Shown: piece after piece, positions 47,658 through 57,864 of the stretch
Layout of the letters: the number at the start of each line of letters is the position of its first letter
How positions within the stretch are numbered: the first letter of the stretch is position 1
Assembly: GCA_000328365.1 (NCBI GenBank)
Contig: KB309449.1
Span: 250,603-314,602 of the forward strand
From: Capitella teleta
Taxonomy: Eukaryota; Annelida; Polychaeta; Capitellidae
DNA length: 64,000 nucleotides
Reading direction: 5' to 3'
Program-made: the position numbers and the translations under genes
The notes under the pieces: generated by a model
The model's input: only the letters and a program-made list of their open reading frames with translations
Told to the model about the DNA's origin: nothing
Database searches by the model: none

Positions 47658-50600
47658 TTAGGATAAAAAGGGAAACAAAATAACATCAAGCTATATTTTT
47701 ATATGTGATGCAATATACCGCAAATAACAACCTATCAAAACTCCCCGAGGATACACCTTGTGCAAAAAAAATCCTGGCTGTTTGAATGTTGCACTTAAGA
47801 CTTTTTAATCGTTATTCAAACTATGGTGAAGTTTGTCATCTAATTGTAAATCTATTAACGCAAGAATCTCTCTATATATGTTGGAATGAATGCGCAACCC
47901 CTTTGCAAAATATTAGTCTTTAGGTTGCCTTTAAAGGTTCATAATGGAGATTTTACGCGAAAATTTTGCTATTTTGAATACCGTTTTTGAAATCCTGTCA
48001 TCAACAATTTCATTATATTTCATAAAATACTAGGCATAATGGCTTCAAACTTCTCCACAAATTACTTCATCTATTCTTATATACAAATGAGAAGTAAAAA
48101 TGGTGCTTGTTGCTCAATGTTTCAAGTTATGGCCATTTTAGTTACCCTACCCCCCTAATGGTAAACTGGACGTTTTATTGAGCTCCTGATGTAGGAAGCA
48201 AACCATTCGTATAATTTTGGTTAAAATTCTACATATTATGCATCTATAGAAAGCTTATGGCCTCGGAAAATATGAAAATTAATTTGGAAATAAATTTGGA
48301 GGACATTTCGGCCGCGATTTTGCATTTTCTATAATGGCCGCCACCGAGCATCTGATACAAGCCATTTCAACCCCTACAGGAGTAATTTTGTTGTCTAATC
48401 CTACTAAACCATACACCAGTGACTCACTCAGAGTGTTTAATCTCAATAAAAAATCATGGAATTAACTGGAAAATAAAAAATCATGGAATTGACCTGAAAA
48501 TAGCTGCCATCTTCCTTTCCATCGCTCTGGTCGAAATCGGTATCGTCTGATATGTCAGGACTCAGTGTACATCGAATCAAAATATTTATAACTATTACAT
48601 CATCTGTCGCAAATAATGAGGCCATTGCTGCATTTGTGTATGCAAGAAATCATTTACAGTGATTTAAAATAGTCTGGTATGGTTTAAAACTGATATAAAA
48701 GGAATTTCTGCCCATGCCACAAATTATTGCACTGCATTCTGGTCAAAAGTATTTATTTAGCATGCCAAAAACTCCATAAACAAGGTAGTAGTGTATAAGA
48801 CTCTTATACTGAATACTCTGGGTCCCTTTGTTGTGTCACAAATGTACACGTTCATTGAAAGTATAGCGAGGGCGACCATCATAACTAGCAGGTCTGTGTC
48901 GTTCCCAATGACAACAATTGTCTGTCCGTCTGTAGAATATGTCAAGGCAGTTTGTTAAATCGTTGCGTCTGCGTCAGAGTCGGTTTGAAATGTTCTCACA
49001 TCAACGTCTTTGAAGAGATCACGACGCAATCCAATTTGTTATGATTTGTAATTTCTGTTCGCTAGAAAAGATTCTTGAGGTACTGTCATGGTCATTGTTC
49101 CATCAAAAAAGATTTCTCGCGGGATGCCCTTAGCCATCCTCCTTTTCCTCTCTGTGGTTTTGGTGGACAGCGTTGTCTCATAACCATCGAATACGCCTAG
49201 CGCATCGCCGAAGTGACGAAGGACAAACCAGGTGTACCCTCTGCATATTTCATCGTAGCATGAGTGGGCCACAAAACAATGTGCAATAGTTAAAAACCAT
49301 CTACAATAAAGGTGCTGTTCACTGGGTAGTGGTCGATGGCCTCTGTTTGACTTTTCAATAGCTGACCGAAAATGTTCTTATTTGTCTTTCTCATGACCCC
49401 GTCCCGACTGTGAAGAGAGTTGTAGGCTATGGGGCTAATTCATAGGCCAGATATGCCTCCATATCAGAACTGGATTGCATCACACACGTTATTCGATTGA
49501 ACAGGAGCATAGGGTTCACCACAGTGGGCTGTCTTCGGATCTTGACTGTGTTGGTGCTGCTACCTATGCTCTTCACTCTGTCTGTGCGTCGTAGCTTAAT
49601 CTCAGAATACAACTGGTTGTCGAGAGCCGAAGCTGCAGCCATTCCAAACTCCAGTGAGCGATCACAGTTGACGGATGAATCCGCAACTAGGCCAGTCGAT
49701 ATTGCTGTCAGCGAATCCTGGTTCTGATGCTCAATGAAAGGCGAGTGTGACTTTAGCCATTCCAAGAAAATGTTAAGATCCTGGTGATCGGCAGATATGC
49801 TGCAATCGCGATTATCTTTGTGTTGCTCGGATCATTGTGTGCGCACATTAGCAAAAGCTTCGAGGTCTTCACAATGCAAATGCAATAGGGAAATGCATGA
49901 ACCAACATAGCGAGGGAACTGTCCGTGATACTCTGTCCTCTGGTTATGCCACCTGATGTTTTCAGCAATCGCATGAGATTTTGTTCGATTGATTGGTCCG
50001 AAAAGATTCCTCCCTACAAAGGATTTTATCGCCTTATCGTGAAATAGCCATCTTTGGTGAATTTACCCAATTCCGTTTCATTCATGGTAGATTGCAGTGC
50101 TTGCATCTGTTGGAGATATATTCTTGCAGACTTGGCGTATGCTAAGTGTCCAGCAGCATGGAAATACGGAATCAGTTGTCTGATCTAGCTTAGGTGCAAC
50201 GCCCAATCTCCAGTCCTTTCTGTGTAGATGAACTGCTTTATCAAAGACACTTGCTCCATGTAATTCAGCCACAGTCGTCCTGTTCGACTCTGTTCCTTCT
50301 CTGTTTCTATCCATTGTTGATTCTTCTCAATTAGCGTTTGCATGACTTTCTCATCCTCTAGATCACCCGGTTTCTGACCAATAATGGGCTTGTGTAAAGC
50401 CGAAAGACTTTGTTTTGTCTTGTCTTCCATCTCTGTCATCATAAAAGTAAAAAGCGCCGCTGAGTTCAGAAGATGAGCTCGAAGGGCGTGGGCATATGCA
50501 TGACCTGTCATCACATGCACCACTGATGCTGGGGCATAAACTGATTCCCATAGAACTTCTAGTCTACTGCCGCCCATGATATAGTCAACTGAACGCATGA

Positions 50601-51569
50601 AGGACATCAAGAGGTGGAACCCATCCAGTCTGACCACTACCCCTTGGAGTATTTCATCGGATGCTACAATTTCGATTGCTTTGGCGTACAACGGCTGATC
50701 AAAGGTCACGAAACATGTTTCCATGCCGTGCGGGCTACTTTGTTCCGTGGCAAAATTCAAGACAGTGTAAATAGAGCTGGGGTTTGTTAGCTGCAGGTTT
50801 ATGAAGGGAAGGATTTCGATTCTGGTCCTTTCGTAGTTCTTCCCTTTGGAGCCAACGTATTTAAATTGTGAGCATTCATACAGAAATGAACGAACAATAT
50901 ACAAAAAAAACCAAACTAGGTTTATTGTTTTGGAAATGAGCCGTTCAATTCACCAGAAATGATATGCATGCTTTGTTTTCTTATCTAAAGTTGTACGACC
51001 ACTTTAAATAAGAGCGCGCACCCACAAACGCGAAATTACGCGCTTTTCAGCAATTAGGGGGTAGGATAAGTAAAACAGCGGTAACTTGAAACCTTCAGGG
51101 ACAAGACCTTTTTTTATTTCTCTAATATTGGGAACTATAAACCAGGCAGTTTTCTGAGAAGTTTGAAGGCTCTATGTGCTATACATTTTTAGATGTATTG
51201 AAATCAATGACGGTAGAATTTCAAAATCGATGCTCAAAACAGTCATTTTTAAAAGAAAAATCTCAATAACGAAGCGTTATATGCCACATAGAGAGCTTAT
51301 ATTCAACATATATTTAATTCATATAAGCAAGAAGCTATATGGTGAATTATACATCTCTGTGTTAATGAAATCTGTGTATAATAGCAACTGACCAAGGTAC
51401 TACCAAACTGACTCAATTTTACTCTTAAAACAGCCAGGAAGTTTTGGGCACGAGGTCTATCTTTGGGGAGTATAGATATGTTGTCCGGCATGCCAAACTC
51501 CATGGTATATCTAAAAATTAGCTTGATGTATTTTTTTCCCTTTTAGGCCCTTTTTTTTTATCCCTGTAC

Positions 51570-52811
51570 GATTAAGTAGACGCGTATTATAAGTTATATT
51601 CGTGATAATTAATTAATTAATTAATTCGGAGAATTAAGCCACGTTAACACATAGATGAGGCAATGTTCTTTGCATCTGTGGAGGCTTCCATCCATCTTCT
51701 ACAGTGAATTAAACACAGTCAATTAAATCGATTGGAAAAAGAAAAAAAAACAATCGACACTTCACAGACTGGAGTTACAAAAGGTTGAAAATCAATGATT
51801 ATTCGTCCGAAAAAATAATCTTATTTAATTAAAATTCACCGATTTTTGGGGTATTACCAATTGCGTGTCCTTAAATTGGGTTAATTAGTACCAAAGAAGC
51901 TAAAACAAGAAATCCAACTCCCTATTCGCTCAACGTCCGCTCAGCAAGCGAGGCGCCCCCTGCTGGGCAAGCTCCAAACTGCGCGCTTTAACAGTGAGGG
52001 AGTAGTCTCTGAAGCTGTTTCCGAATGCATTTCGCACATCGCTAAGGCGTTGACGTGTGAACACTTCACTGTGACTGTCTTTAACAACAGCTCACGAAAA
52101 CTAAGTTAAATTATGCAACAATGGAAGTTAAATTATGCAATTAGTCAGAATCAATTGCAATCTCATTCACCTGGTTCAGAGCTCTGGACTTTAACCAAGT
52201 CTTACCTTCACTTATAACTCAGCTACCATCTTTTAGTTTACATCAAACGATTTAGTGCCACAATATGTGCTATATATCTCAGTGATATTACTGTGCCATT
52301 CTTGCGTAATCTTGCATAATAGTAATTACGATGTAGTTTCTGCGCCATTTCTCAGAAAAAGAAAAGAAAAAAAGTCGACGTTTCTCCTTGAATTTCTCCC
52401 ATTTTTTGTTCCTGACTATTATTTGCTTCCCTCCTTGGAATTCTCCATAAAAATTCTATTCAACAGGCTTCGACTGACTTCTTGTTATTATTTTTTTTTT
52501 TCTGAGCACGATCTTGCAACTCACTCGTGCGTGCATCCGAAAACCGTTTGTTATGGAAATTACAAATATAATGGGTTGCATGATTCTTAAATTTGTGACC
52601 TTTATGAATTCAGGAGTTTCAAACATCACAATTGCGAAACGACTGTTTAGCAACACAGGAACTCGAATTGAAATAGCAACACCCTCGGTCACGAAGCCCT
52701 CATTAGGATTTCTGCTATTTTCGTATATTTAGCGATGCAAATTCACGCAGTCAGCGCATTCAGATCACGATGTTGAATCCATTTAAGCAGCACTTTAATC
52801 GTTCCCCGCAG
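51570..52811. other. Non-coding stretch between the transposon and the collagen-like gene
   Basis: An ATTA tetranucleotide run lies near 51608-51626, and the rest is AT-rich. I recognise no gene. The right end should include the promoter, and possibly a 5' non-coding exon, of the following gene. Confidence 0.45.
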
Positions 52812-52827
52812 AACACTGAATGTTACC

Positions 52828-53445
52828 ATGACGACAACTATGTGCTTTACAGCCTTGCTAATCGGTGTCTTCGGCGTCGTCAGTTGCTATGGCGACGGTA
52901 TATTATACGAATCCAGCCCGGACGACGGTGCTGTTCACATCGTCGTTAGAAATATCACAGACCAGCAATTCAACTATGAAGACATTCTGACCAAAATCGA
53001 AGTTTTAGAAGCAGAGGTGGTTCGTCTCAACCACACCAGAGCCTGCAGGTGCCCACCCGGCCCACCCGGCCCACCTGGCCCACCAGGCCCACGCGGACCT
53101 AGCGGTGAAGCGGGCAGACCTGGCCTACCAGGTGGCAAAACCGAAGGAGGAGCCGAAGAGAGCGCTGGAGACCCATCCACCAAGAGAACAGGAGTCAGTG
53201 ACCGCATCCAGGCGCAAGGAGTCACAGGAGGCGTCGGTGAGTTCCGAATTCCAATCAATCAAACATATATGTTCACAAGATCGAATCTCAATGATAAAGC
53301 AAGAGGTGCTCAGATTGAGCCTTGCGACCTCTTTATTATTTTATTCGTGATCCAATGACCTTTTCGTTTGTTTTCCACAGAGAGAGCAGCAGTAGCCACT
53401 CCCCTTCTCGCCTTGACGTCTGTCCTCTTCTTCCGTGTGGTATAA
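52828..53445 (+). CDS. Small collagen-like secreted or membrane-anchored protein, two exons, 157 aa
   Basis: Exons 52828-53236 and 53381-53445. The acceptor CCCCGCAG at 52811 suggests a 5' UTR intron just before the ATG. The protein has a signal peptide (residues 1-20, TTTMCFTALLIGVFGVVSCY), an acidic segment with two N-glycosylation sites (NIT, NHT), a short heptad-like stretch (ILTKIEVLEAEVVRLNH) able to trimerise, and a Gly-X-Y tract beginning CRCPPGPPGPPGPPGPRGPS. A charged region lacking Gly-X-Y follows. The donor CG|GTGAGT leaves in phase 1. Exon 2 gives ERAAVATPLLALTSVLFFRVV and a stop, a hydrophobic tail like a GPI-attachment signal or weak anchor. Poly(A) signal at 53600-53605. I recognise no named family. 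A truncated collectin- or C1q-like gene is an alternative. Confidence 0.65.
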
Positions 53446-53605
53446 GCCATGCTAGCTCACTGGTCAAGTTCTCCTTATTTGCGTCTTATCATGTCCAGCT
53501 GCTGGTCAGCGACATCATCACCCGATTATTCTAACCAATTCCACAATATTTTATTTTGATATAACTTTTACATTTCGTTTTATTATTTCCACGTCAGATA
53601 ATAAA

Positions 53606-54349
53606 CTCTCGCAACCGCAAGTTTCTTTTTATCATTACCTGCTCAGTGTAACTTTGCTTATAAAATACTGTCAATGAACACGAGATATTAGAAGATATTA
53701 GAAGCATGAAAACATGCACCTCCGAACAATTAAGATGACGTCATATGCATGAACTCTCTGCTATCTCTGACGAGTGCATAATTATGTGGATTCTGAGAAA
53801 CAGAGTGGTTAATTATTGACTTATTTCATTCATCTTCATTCTCGATTCGGATATCAATATCGCCATTAAAAATAGCAAAATAATCGAAGTAGAGAAATGC
53901 GCTGAATTATTTCACAAATATTGGTTAGCTGAGAATTCGGATTTATTGTTGGCATTTATTGCGTCACTTTATTGGTTACGCAAGTGTCAGCGTCAGTATT
54001 AACCTCACTTCTTCCACAACGCAACCCTCCCCCCTCCAATTCCCCTGGCGCGCTATGGAATATTTGTTTACAGACTTTGAAGGAAATTATCGATTTATCG
54101 ACCGGTAGGAACGCCTCGTTGCCGGGATGTTGTCTGGCGGGGCAAGGTGTGCAAGGGACTCGACAAGGAAACACGCGTGCCTGGAACAGTTGCATTCAGT
54201 GAATGGATTAGACGTCACAGGAGCAAACCACGATTTTAATCTTTCGTTAAGACAACGGTATCCTGGAACATCTCCTTGACGACCTTTTGGGTATTGCGTG
54301 AATAGAAAGCATAAGAATTGAGAGTACAATCGTGTTGACAAAGGAAGCA
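53606..54349. other. Non-coding stretch
   Basis: AT-rich, with one TGACGTCA at 53736. No gene is recognised. The right part is the 5' flank of the next gene. Confidence 0.45.
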
Positions 54350-55426
54350 ATGTCATGGAAACAGAACTGGTTTGTACACATTGTGTGGTTAATCTGTGCT
54401 GCTAGTATTTTGAGCGCTATTTACTCATATACAACTCTACAGTTGATGAATGTGGCACCGCCTTTCGTTGTAAATTCCTCGACGCCTTTGAAAATAATTG
54501 CTTCGGTCAAGGAAGACGGACTATGCTCACTGAGAAACTTCCGCAAAACAATGCTTGCAAATGGATACTTCCCTGGTAATGGCCACTGGCAGTTACCTAG
54601 CAACGGTTCATCAGAGCTGAATTTCACCCCAGACTACTGTTCCCCGAAGATACACACTAGCTCACCTCTTTCGCAGTGTTTAGCGAAACGACGATGGAAA
54701 CGGATTTTGACAATGGGTGATTCAATTGGACGCAGACATTACCTGGCGTTGGTCGCCGTCTTAAAAGGTAACGGATATAACTGCAGCCTCCTGAGAGCTG
54801 AATTGGATAAACCGATGCTTGATATCAGTTATTACTTGAAGAAACTTCCACTCATTAATCTAAAAGCAACAACAAGGCCATGCTACACCTGTGGCGGTCG
54901 ATTCACGAGATGCACGAAGAATGACTCGATGGTTGAACTTGAGCACCTCCCGTTGCCTTATCTCACAGATGAGGCGATCTCACTGCCACCTGAATTCAGA
55001 ACAACTTTGGATTTCTACTTTAAGAAATACCTGAGAGAAGATACTCCAGATCTCATCATTTTTGGGCCACCTTTTAATCACGAAATTTCCGCACCAGTCA
55101 ACGTGACCAAAAATCGCTTGCGTTACCTGATTGAGGTATTCGAACGAATGATTCCGACTTCAACGGATTTCGTGTGGCTACCTTCAGCGCGTGTCTTCGG
55201 CAAGAATGCTCACGTGATCAACTCAAAGTTGTTGACATTGAATCACGCTTTATTTGATCGGTTGAAATCACGATTCTTGAATTCTTCAGACAAATGGAAC
55301 GGATTTTACGACGAATTTGCTCTTTCAAATCCCCTCAAATCGATGACAGTCGATGGTGTGCATATGAAAAATGACTACTACAATGTTCTGATGGAACATT
55401 TGATATCTCTGTTTTGTATCTCATAG
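54350..55426 (+). CDS. SGNH/PC-esterase-like type II membrane protein, single exon, 358 aa
   Basis: Start at ATG 54350 (MSWKQNWFVHIV). Upstream in-frame codons lack an ATG. One membrane segment (residues about 8-30) is followed by a luminal domain. ILTMGDSIGRRHYLALVAVL carries the GDS nucleophile motif (Ser125), and SMTVDGVHMKNDYYN near the end carries the D-x-x-H dyad (about Asp335 and His338). FGPPFNHE lies between them. This block order is that of SGNH-fold acyl-hydrolases or acyltransferases of the PC-esterase/NXPE/TBL type, often acting on glycans in the Golgi. The exact substrate is unknown. Several N-glycosylation sequons (NSS, NGSS, NFT, NCS, NDS) fit a luminal location. Poly(A) signal at 55540-55545. 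Single-exon structure, like its neighbours. Confidence 0.75.
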   Translation: MSWKQNWFVHIVWLICAASILSAIYSYTTLQLMNVAPPFVVNSSTPLKIIASVKEDGLCSLRNFRKTMLANGYFPGNGHWQLPSNGSSELNFTPDYCSPKIHTSSPLSQCLAKRRWKRILTMGDSIGRRHYLALVAVLKGNGYNCSLLRAELDKPMLDISYYLKKLPLINLKATTRPCYTCGGRFTRCTKNDSMVELEHLPLPYLTDEAISLPPEFRTTLDFYFKKYLREDTPDLIIFGPPFNHEISAPVNVTKNRLRYLIEVFERMIPTSTDFVWLPSARVFGKNAHVINSKLLTLNHALFDRLKSRFLNSSDKWNGFYDEFALSNPLKSMTVDGVHMKNDYYNVLMEHLISLFCIS

Positions 55427-55545
55427 ATATGCAGACGAGCTACCCATTATTATGCAAGATGAGACATTGACCTATCTCCCCATTTTGGAAACATGGGCAC
55501 AACTCCTTTGGAGCCACTCGCAGCTTCGCAGGAAATGTAAATAAA

Positions 55546-56037
55546 GGCGAATCAAACATAGAATTCATTCTGCAATGTGAGTTTGAATACAGAAAAGATG
55601 AAATCAGGTTCACCTTTGTTGAAAGATTATTAATTTGTGCAAAAATTGAGCGTTTTTGGTTCGCCTAGGCGAGATCTAATGAAGCAGAAAGTCAGTCAGA
55701 AATGAATTGATGCTGACTGGAATTTTGGTTATAATAATATTATATATTATAATTTTATTATATAATTTTTTTATTTTATATTAATAATATATAATTATAT
55801 AATTATAATTTTGGTTCCATCCTTCTTATCTCAAATATTGATCCATTCGGTACTGAGTGCTCCAAGGTTTTTCGGAGCGTTCAGCTAGCGCAGCTCTCAG
55901 ACCCACAGTATCAGCAGTGATTACGGTGATTGGCGCTATACGCCCGTACCATGCACGCACCCGGGATTCGTTGTCACCGGATGGCAGTCATATTTTCAGC
56001 GGCCCTCGGGGGGAGGGGGACGCCGGGAGGGGGCGCC
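55546..56037. other. Spacer with an AT palindromic tract
   Basis: An AATAATATTATATATTATAA-type AT-rich tract near 55731-55812 is rich in small palindromes. No gene is seen. Confidence 0.5.
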
Positions 56038-56469
56038 GGCAGAAATGTTCTATTCATCACCTCGACGACCTTCGACCAGAGTTGGGATTTTACACCGGAA
56101 AAAGAAGCATCCCCACATGCACACTCCCAACATCGACGCCATGGTTTCCAGAAACCTGGAACTGAGAAAAAACTACGTCCAGCAGGCTCTAAGTGGTCCG
56201 AGCAGAATCTCATACCTGACTGGACGCCGTCCAGACACGACTAGAGTCCACTCCAATTCGCTGTACTTCCGCGAAGTCGCTGGCAATTTCAGAACTCTGC
56301 TGCGGTACTTTAAGTACAGCGGCTACCATTCCCTTGGCTTCATGAAGCCTCACTTACCTTTCAATTTCCTTGAAGAATTCCTCGATTTATATCCAGAAGA
56401 GGAGATCTCGCTGCCAACAAATCCATTTGATCCTTCGGAATACCCAGAAATGGCCCTAACTTGTTGGTA
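56038..56469 (+). pseudogene. Iduronate-2-sulfatase-like pseudogene
   Basis: Three frames together cover sulfatase blocks: RNVLFIT near 56041, DDLRPELGFYTG near 56061, and then, continuous to the end, [67 protein letters not shown] and NPFDPSEYPEMA. Human IDS reads [20 protein letters not shown], so this is an IDS-type copy. At least two frameshifts separate the first blocks. About 90 residues between GYHSLG and MKPHLPF are missing, and the C-terminal half is absent. The cysteine that sulfatases convert to formylglycine (CxPSR) is Ser here (56192). The joined coding blocks suggest a processed, reverse-transcribed copy. Confidence 0.8.
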
Positions 56470-57170
56470 GGGTGTGGGGATGTTATCCCCCTGAATTTCA
56501 CGGCTTATTACGTCAGCTAGTCTGTCTCTTGTATTATTAACTCCTAGTTTCCTATATATATTACACGCAATCATGTACACGTGCAAGAATTGAAGATCCC
56601 AGAGCCATGGCGTATATTTAAATACTACTGAACTACAAGACGGAAACTGTTGCTCAGTTACAAAAGGAAACATTGGAGCAGCATTTAAAAGAGGTAACAT
56701 TATCACCCAATGATTGTTCTGTATAATAATAGGAAACTCGTCTCTATTATCTATGTTCAGCAATATCCTACATTCAATCAATTGCATCCAAAATGGCATC
56801 ACTCTGTCCTATTCGTCTTAACGACTCAGTGTCTAATGCGTTAGATTATATCAAATTTCGGGTTTAAAATGACTTCCGAATTCCATTACATCAAAATGGT
56901 AGCAAGTCATAGCATACAACGCTCCAGACGGGAAACGTATACAAACTATTGCGTCGACTATATTCCCTTGCAATTTAGAGTTAATCGTCGGGTGGTTTGG
57001 TTTCCGCCTTTGTTTTCCCCCGTTCAGAATTCGCGAATAGAACACACCTACGACAGACAGACAGACAAAACATTTATTGTGGTAAAAAAAGCAAAGAAAA
57101 GAGAAAACAGTGAATAGATAACTTAAGAGACTGGCGCAATGGTCTTTTGGCCGCTGGGACGCCAGTCACA
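56470..57170. other. Unassigned stretch, possibly holding an old LINE 3' tail
   Basis: The minus strand has an open frame at 56802-56350 with no domain I recognise. Near 57050-57090 the minus strand reads CCACAATAAATGTTTTGTC, then repeated TGTC, a form seen at LINE 3' ends. I cannot support a gene here. Confidence 0.35.
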
Positions 57171-57312
57171 TGAAAAAAAAAAAAAAAAAAGACAAAAGAA
57201 AAAGAAAAAGAAAATCACACACAAACCCCCCACCCCCCCCCCAAAAAAAAAAAAAAAACTAAAAACTAAAACAACAAAAACAAAAACAAAAACAAAAATA
57301 AAACACCCCCCC

Positions 57313-57348
<36 letters not shown>

Positions 57349-57352
57349 AGAT
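57171..57352. repeat. Low-complexity A-rich/C-rich tract
   Basis: Runs of A interrupted by C-runs and AAAAC repeats over about 180 bp. It gives spurious phenylalanine- and lysine-rich frames and may be unreliable in the assembly. Confidence 0.9.
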
Positions 57353-57864
57353 AAAGGCAAAAATAGAACTGAAACAAGTAACCAAATTATATACGAAAAA
57401 GAGAAAATTTGTGACGATAAAGTAAGAAAATTAATGTAATGTATTAATAATGACATATATGTAAAGCCAACACATCACATTTATTTCCTTTGACTCAACC
57501 TTGCAATAAATACACTTCATGTATTTCAAAATGAATGTCCTTCACACCATACACATGGGATTGCACAAACCTCGATTATATCACACCGGCTTCTGTCAGA
57601 ATACATTCACTGCACTGTCAAAAACTGCTATTTAATTTCCGGTAATATAATAAATTGATTGCGCTTTTATTTTATTTCATAGAAAAGTAGAAGATTGAAC
57701 TAGCGCCTTACAATAATAAGACTGTTAGCATGTGATCTTATAATCGAAAAGCCTCAGATTGATGGGTAGCTGATAATTATAATGTTTCGTTATTTTTACC
57801 AACATACAATGAGTCTACTGTGAACTGATCTTGGGCCCTTAATTTAATTTTGTTCTCTCCACAG

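Larger units (their letters stand above)
45993..51569 (-). mobile_element. DNA transposon with long terminal inverted repeats, ~3.9 kb, superfamily not recognised, interrupted by an LTR element
   Basis: The two ends are diverged inverted repeats several hundred bp long. The left GTACAG (45993) mirrors the right CTGTAC (51569). Further in, AACATCAAGCTA, the block ending TCCTGGCTGTTT, GGCTTCAAACTTCTC, and TTTCAAGTTA plus a CCTACCCCC block near 48110-48160 all reappear inverted between 51560 and 51040. Minus-strand coding pieces lie between, in separate frames: a 239-residue frame at 50904-50185 (VVVRLDGFHLLMSFM, ASVVHVMTGHAYAHALRAHL), 49765-49427 (INxxNPMLLFNRI, ending YELAP), 49272-49039 (GVFDGYETTLSTKTTERKRR) and 48945-48757 (IVVIGNDTDLLVMMV). 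The order resembles a widespread unnamed invertebrate transposon protein with a VFDGY and a D-T-D motif. The coding part has several interruptions, so it looks inactive. No target duplication could be fixed. Confidence 0.7.

Noticed and set aside
56350-56802. 150-codon minus-strand frame beginning MMPFWMQLIECR
   Set aside because: It overlaps the sulfatase relic in antisense and I recognise no family. Possibly antisense of an old repeat.
57123-57377. Phenylalanine-rich minus-strand frame
   Set aside because: A product of the A/C homopolymer tract.
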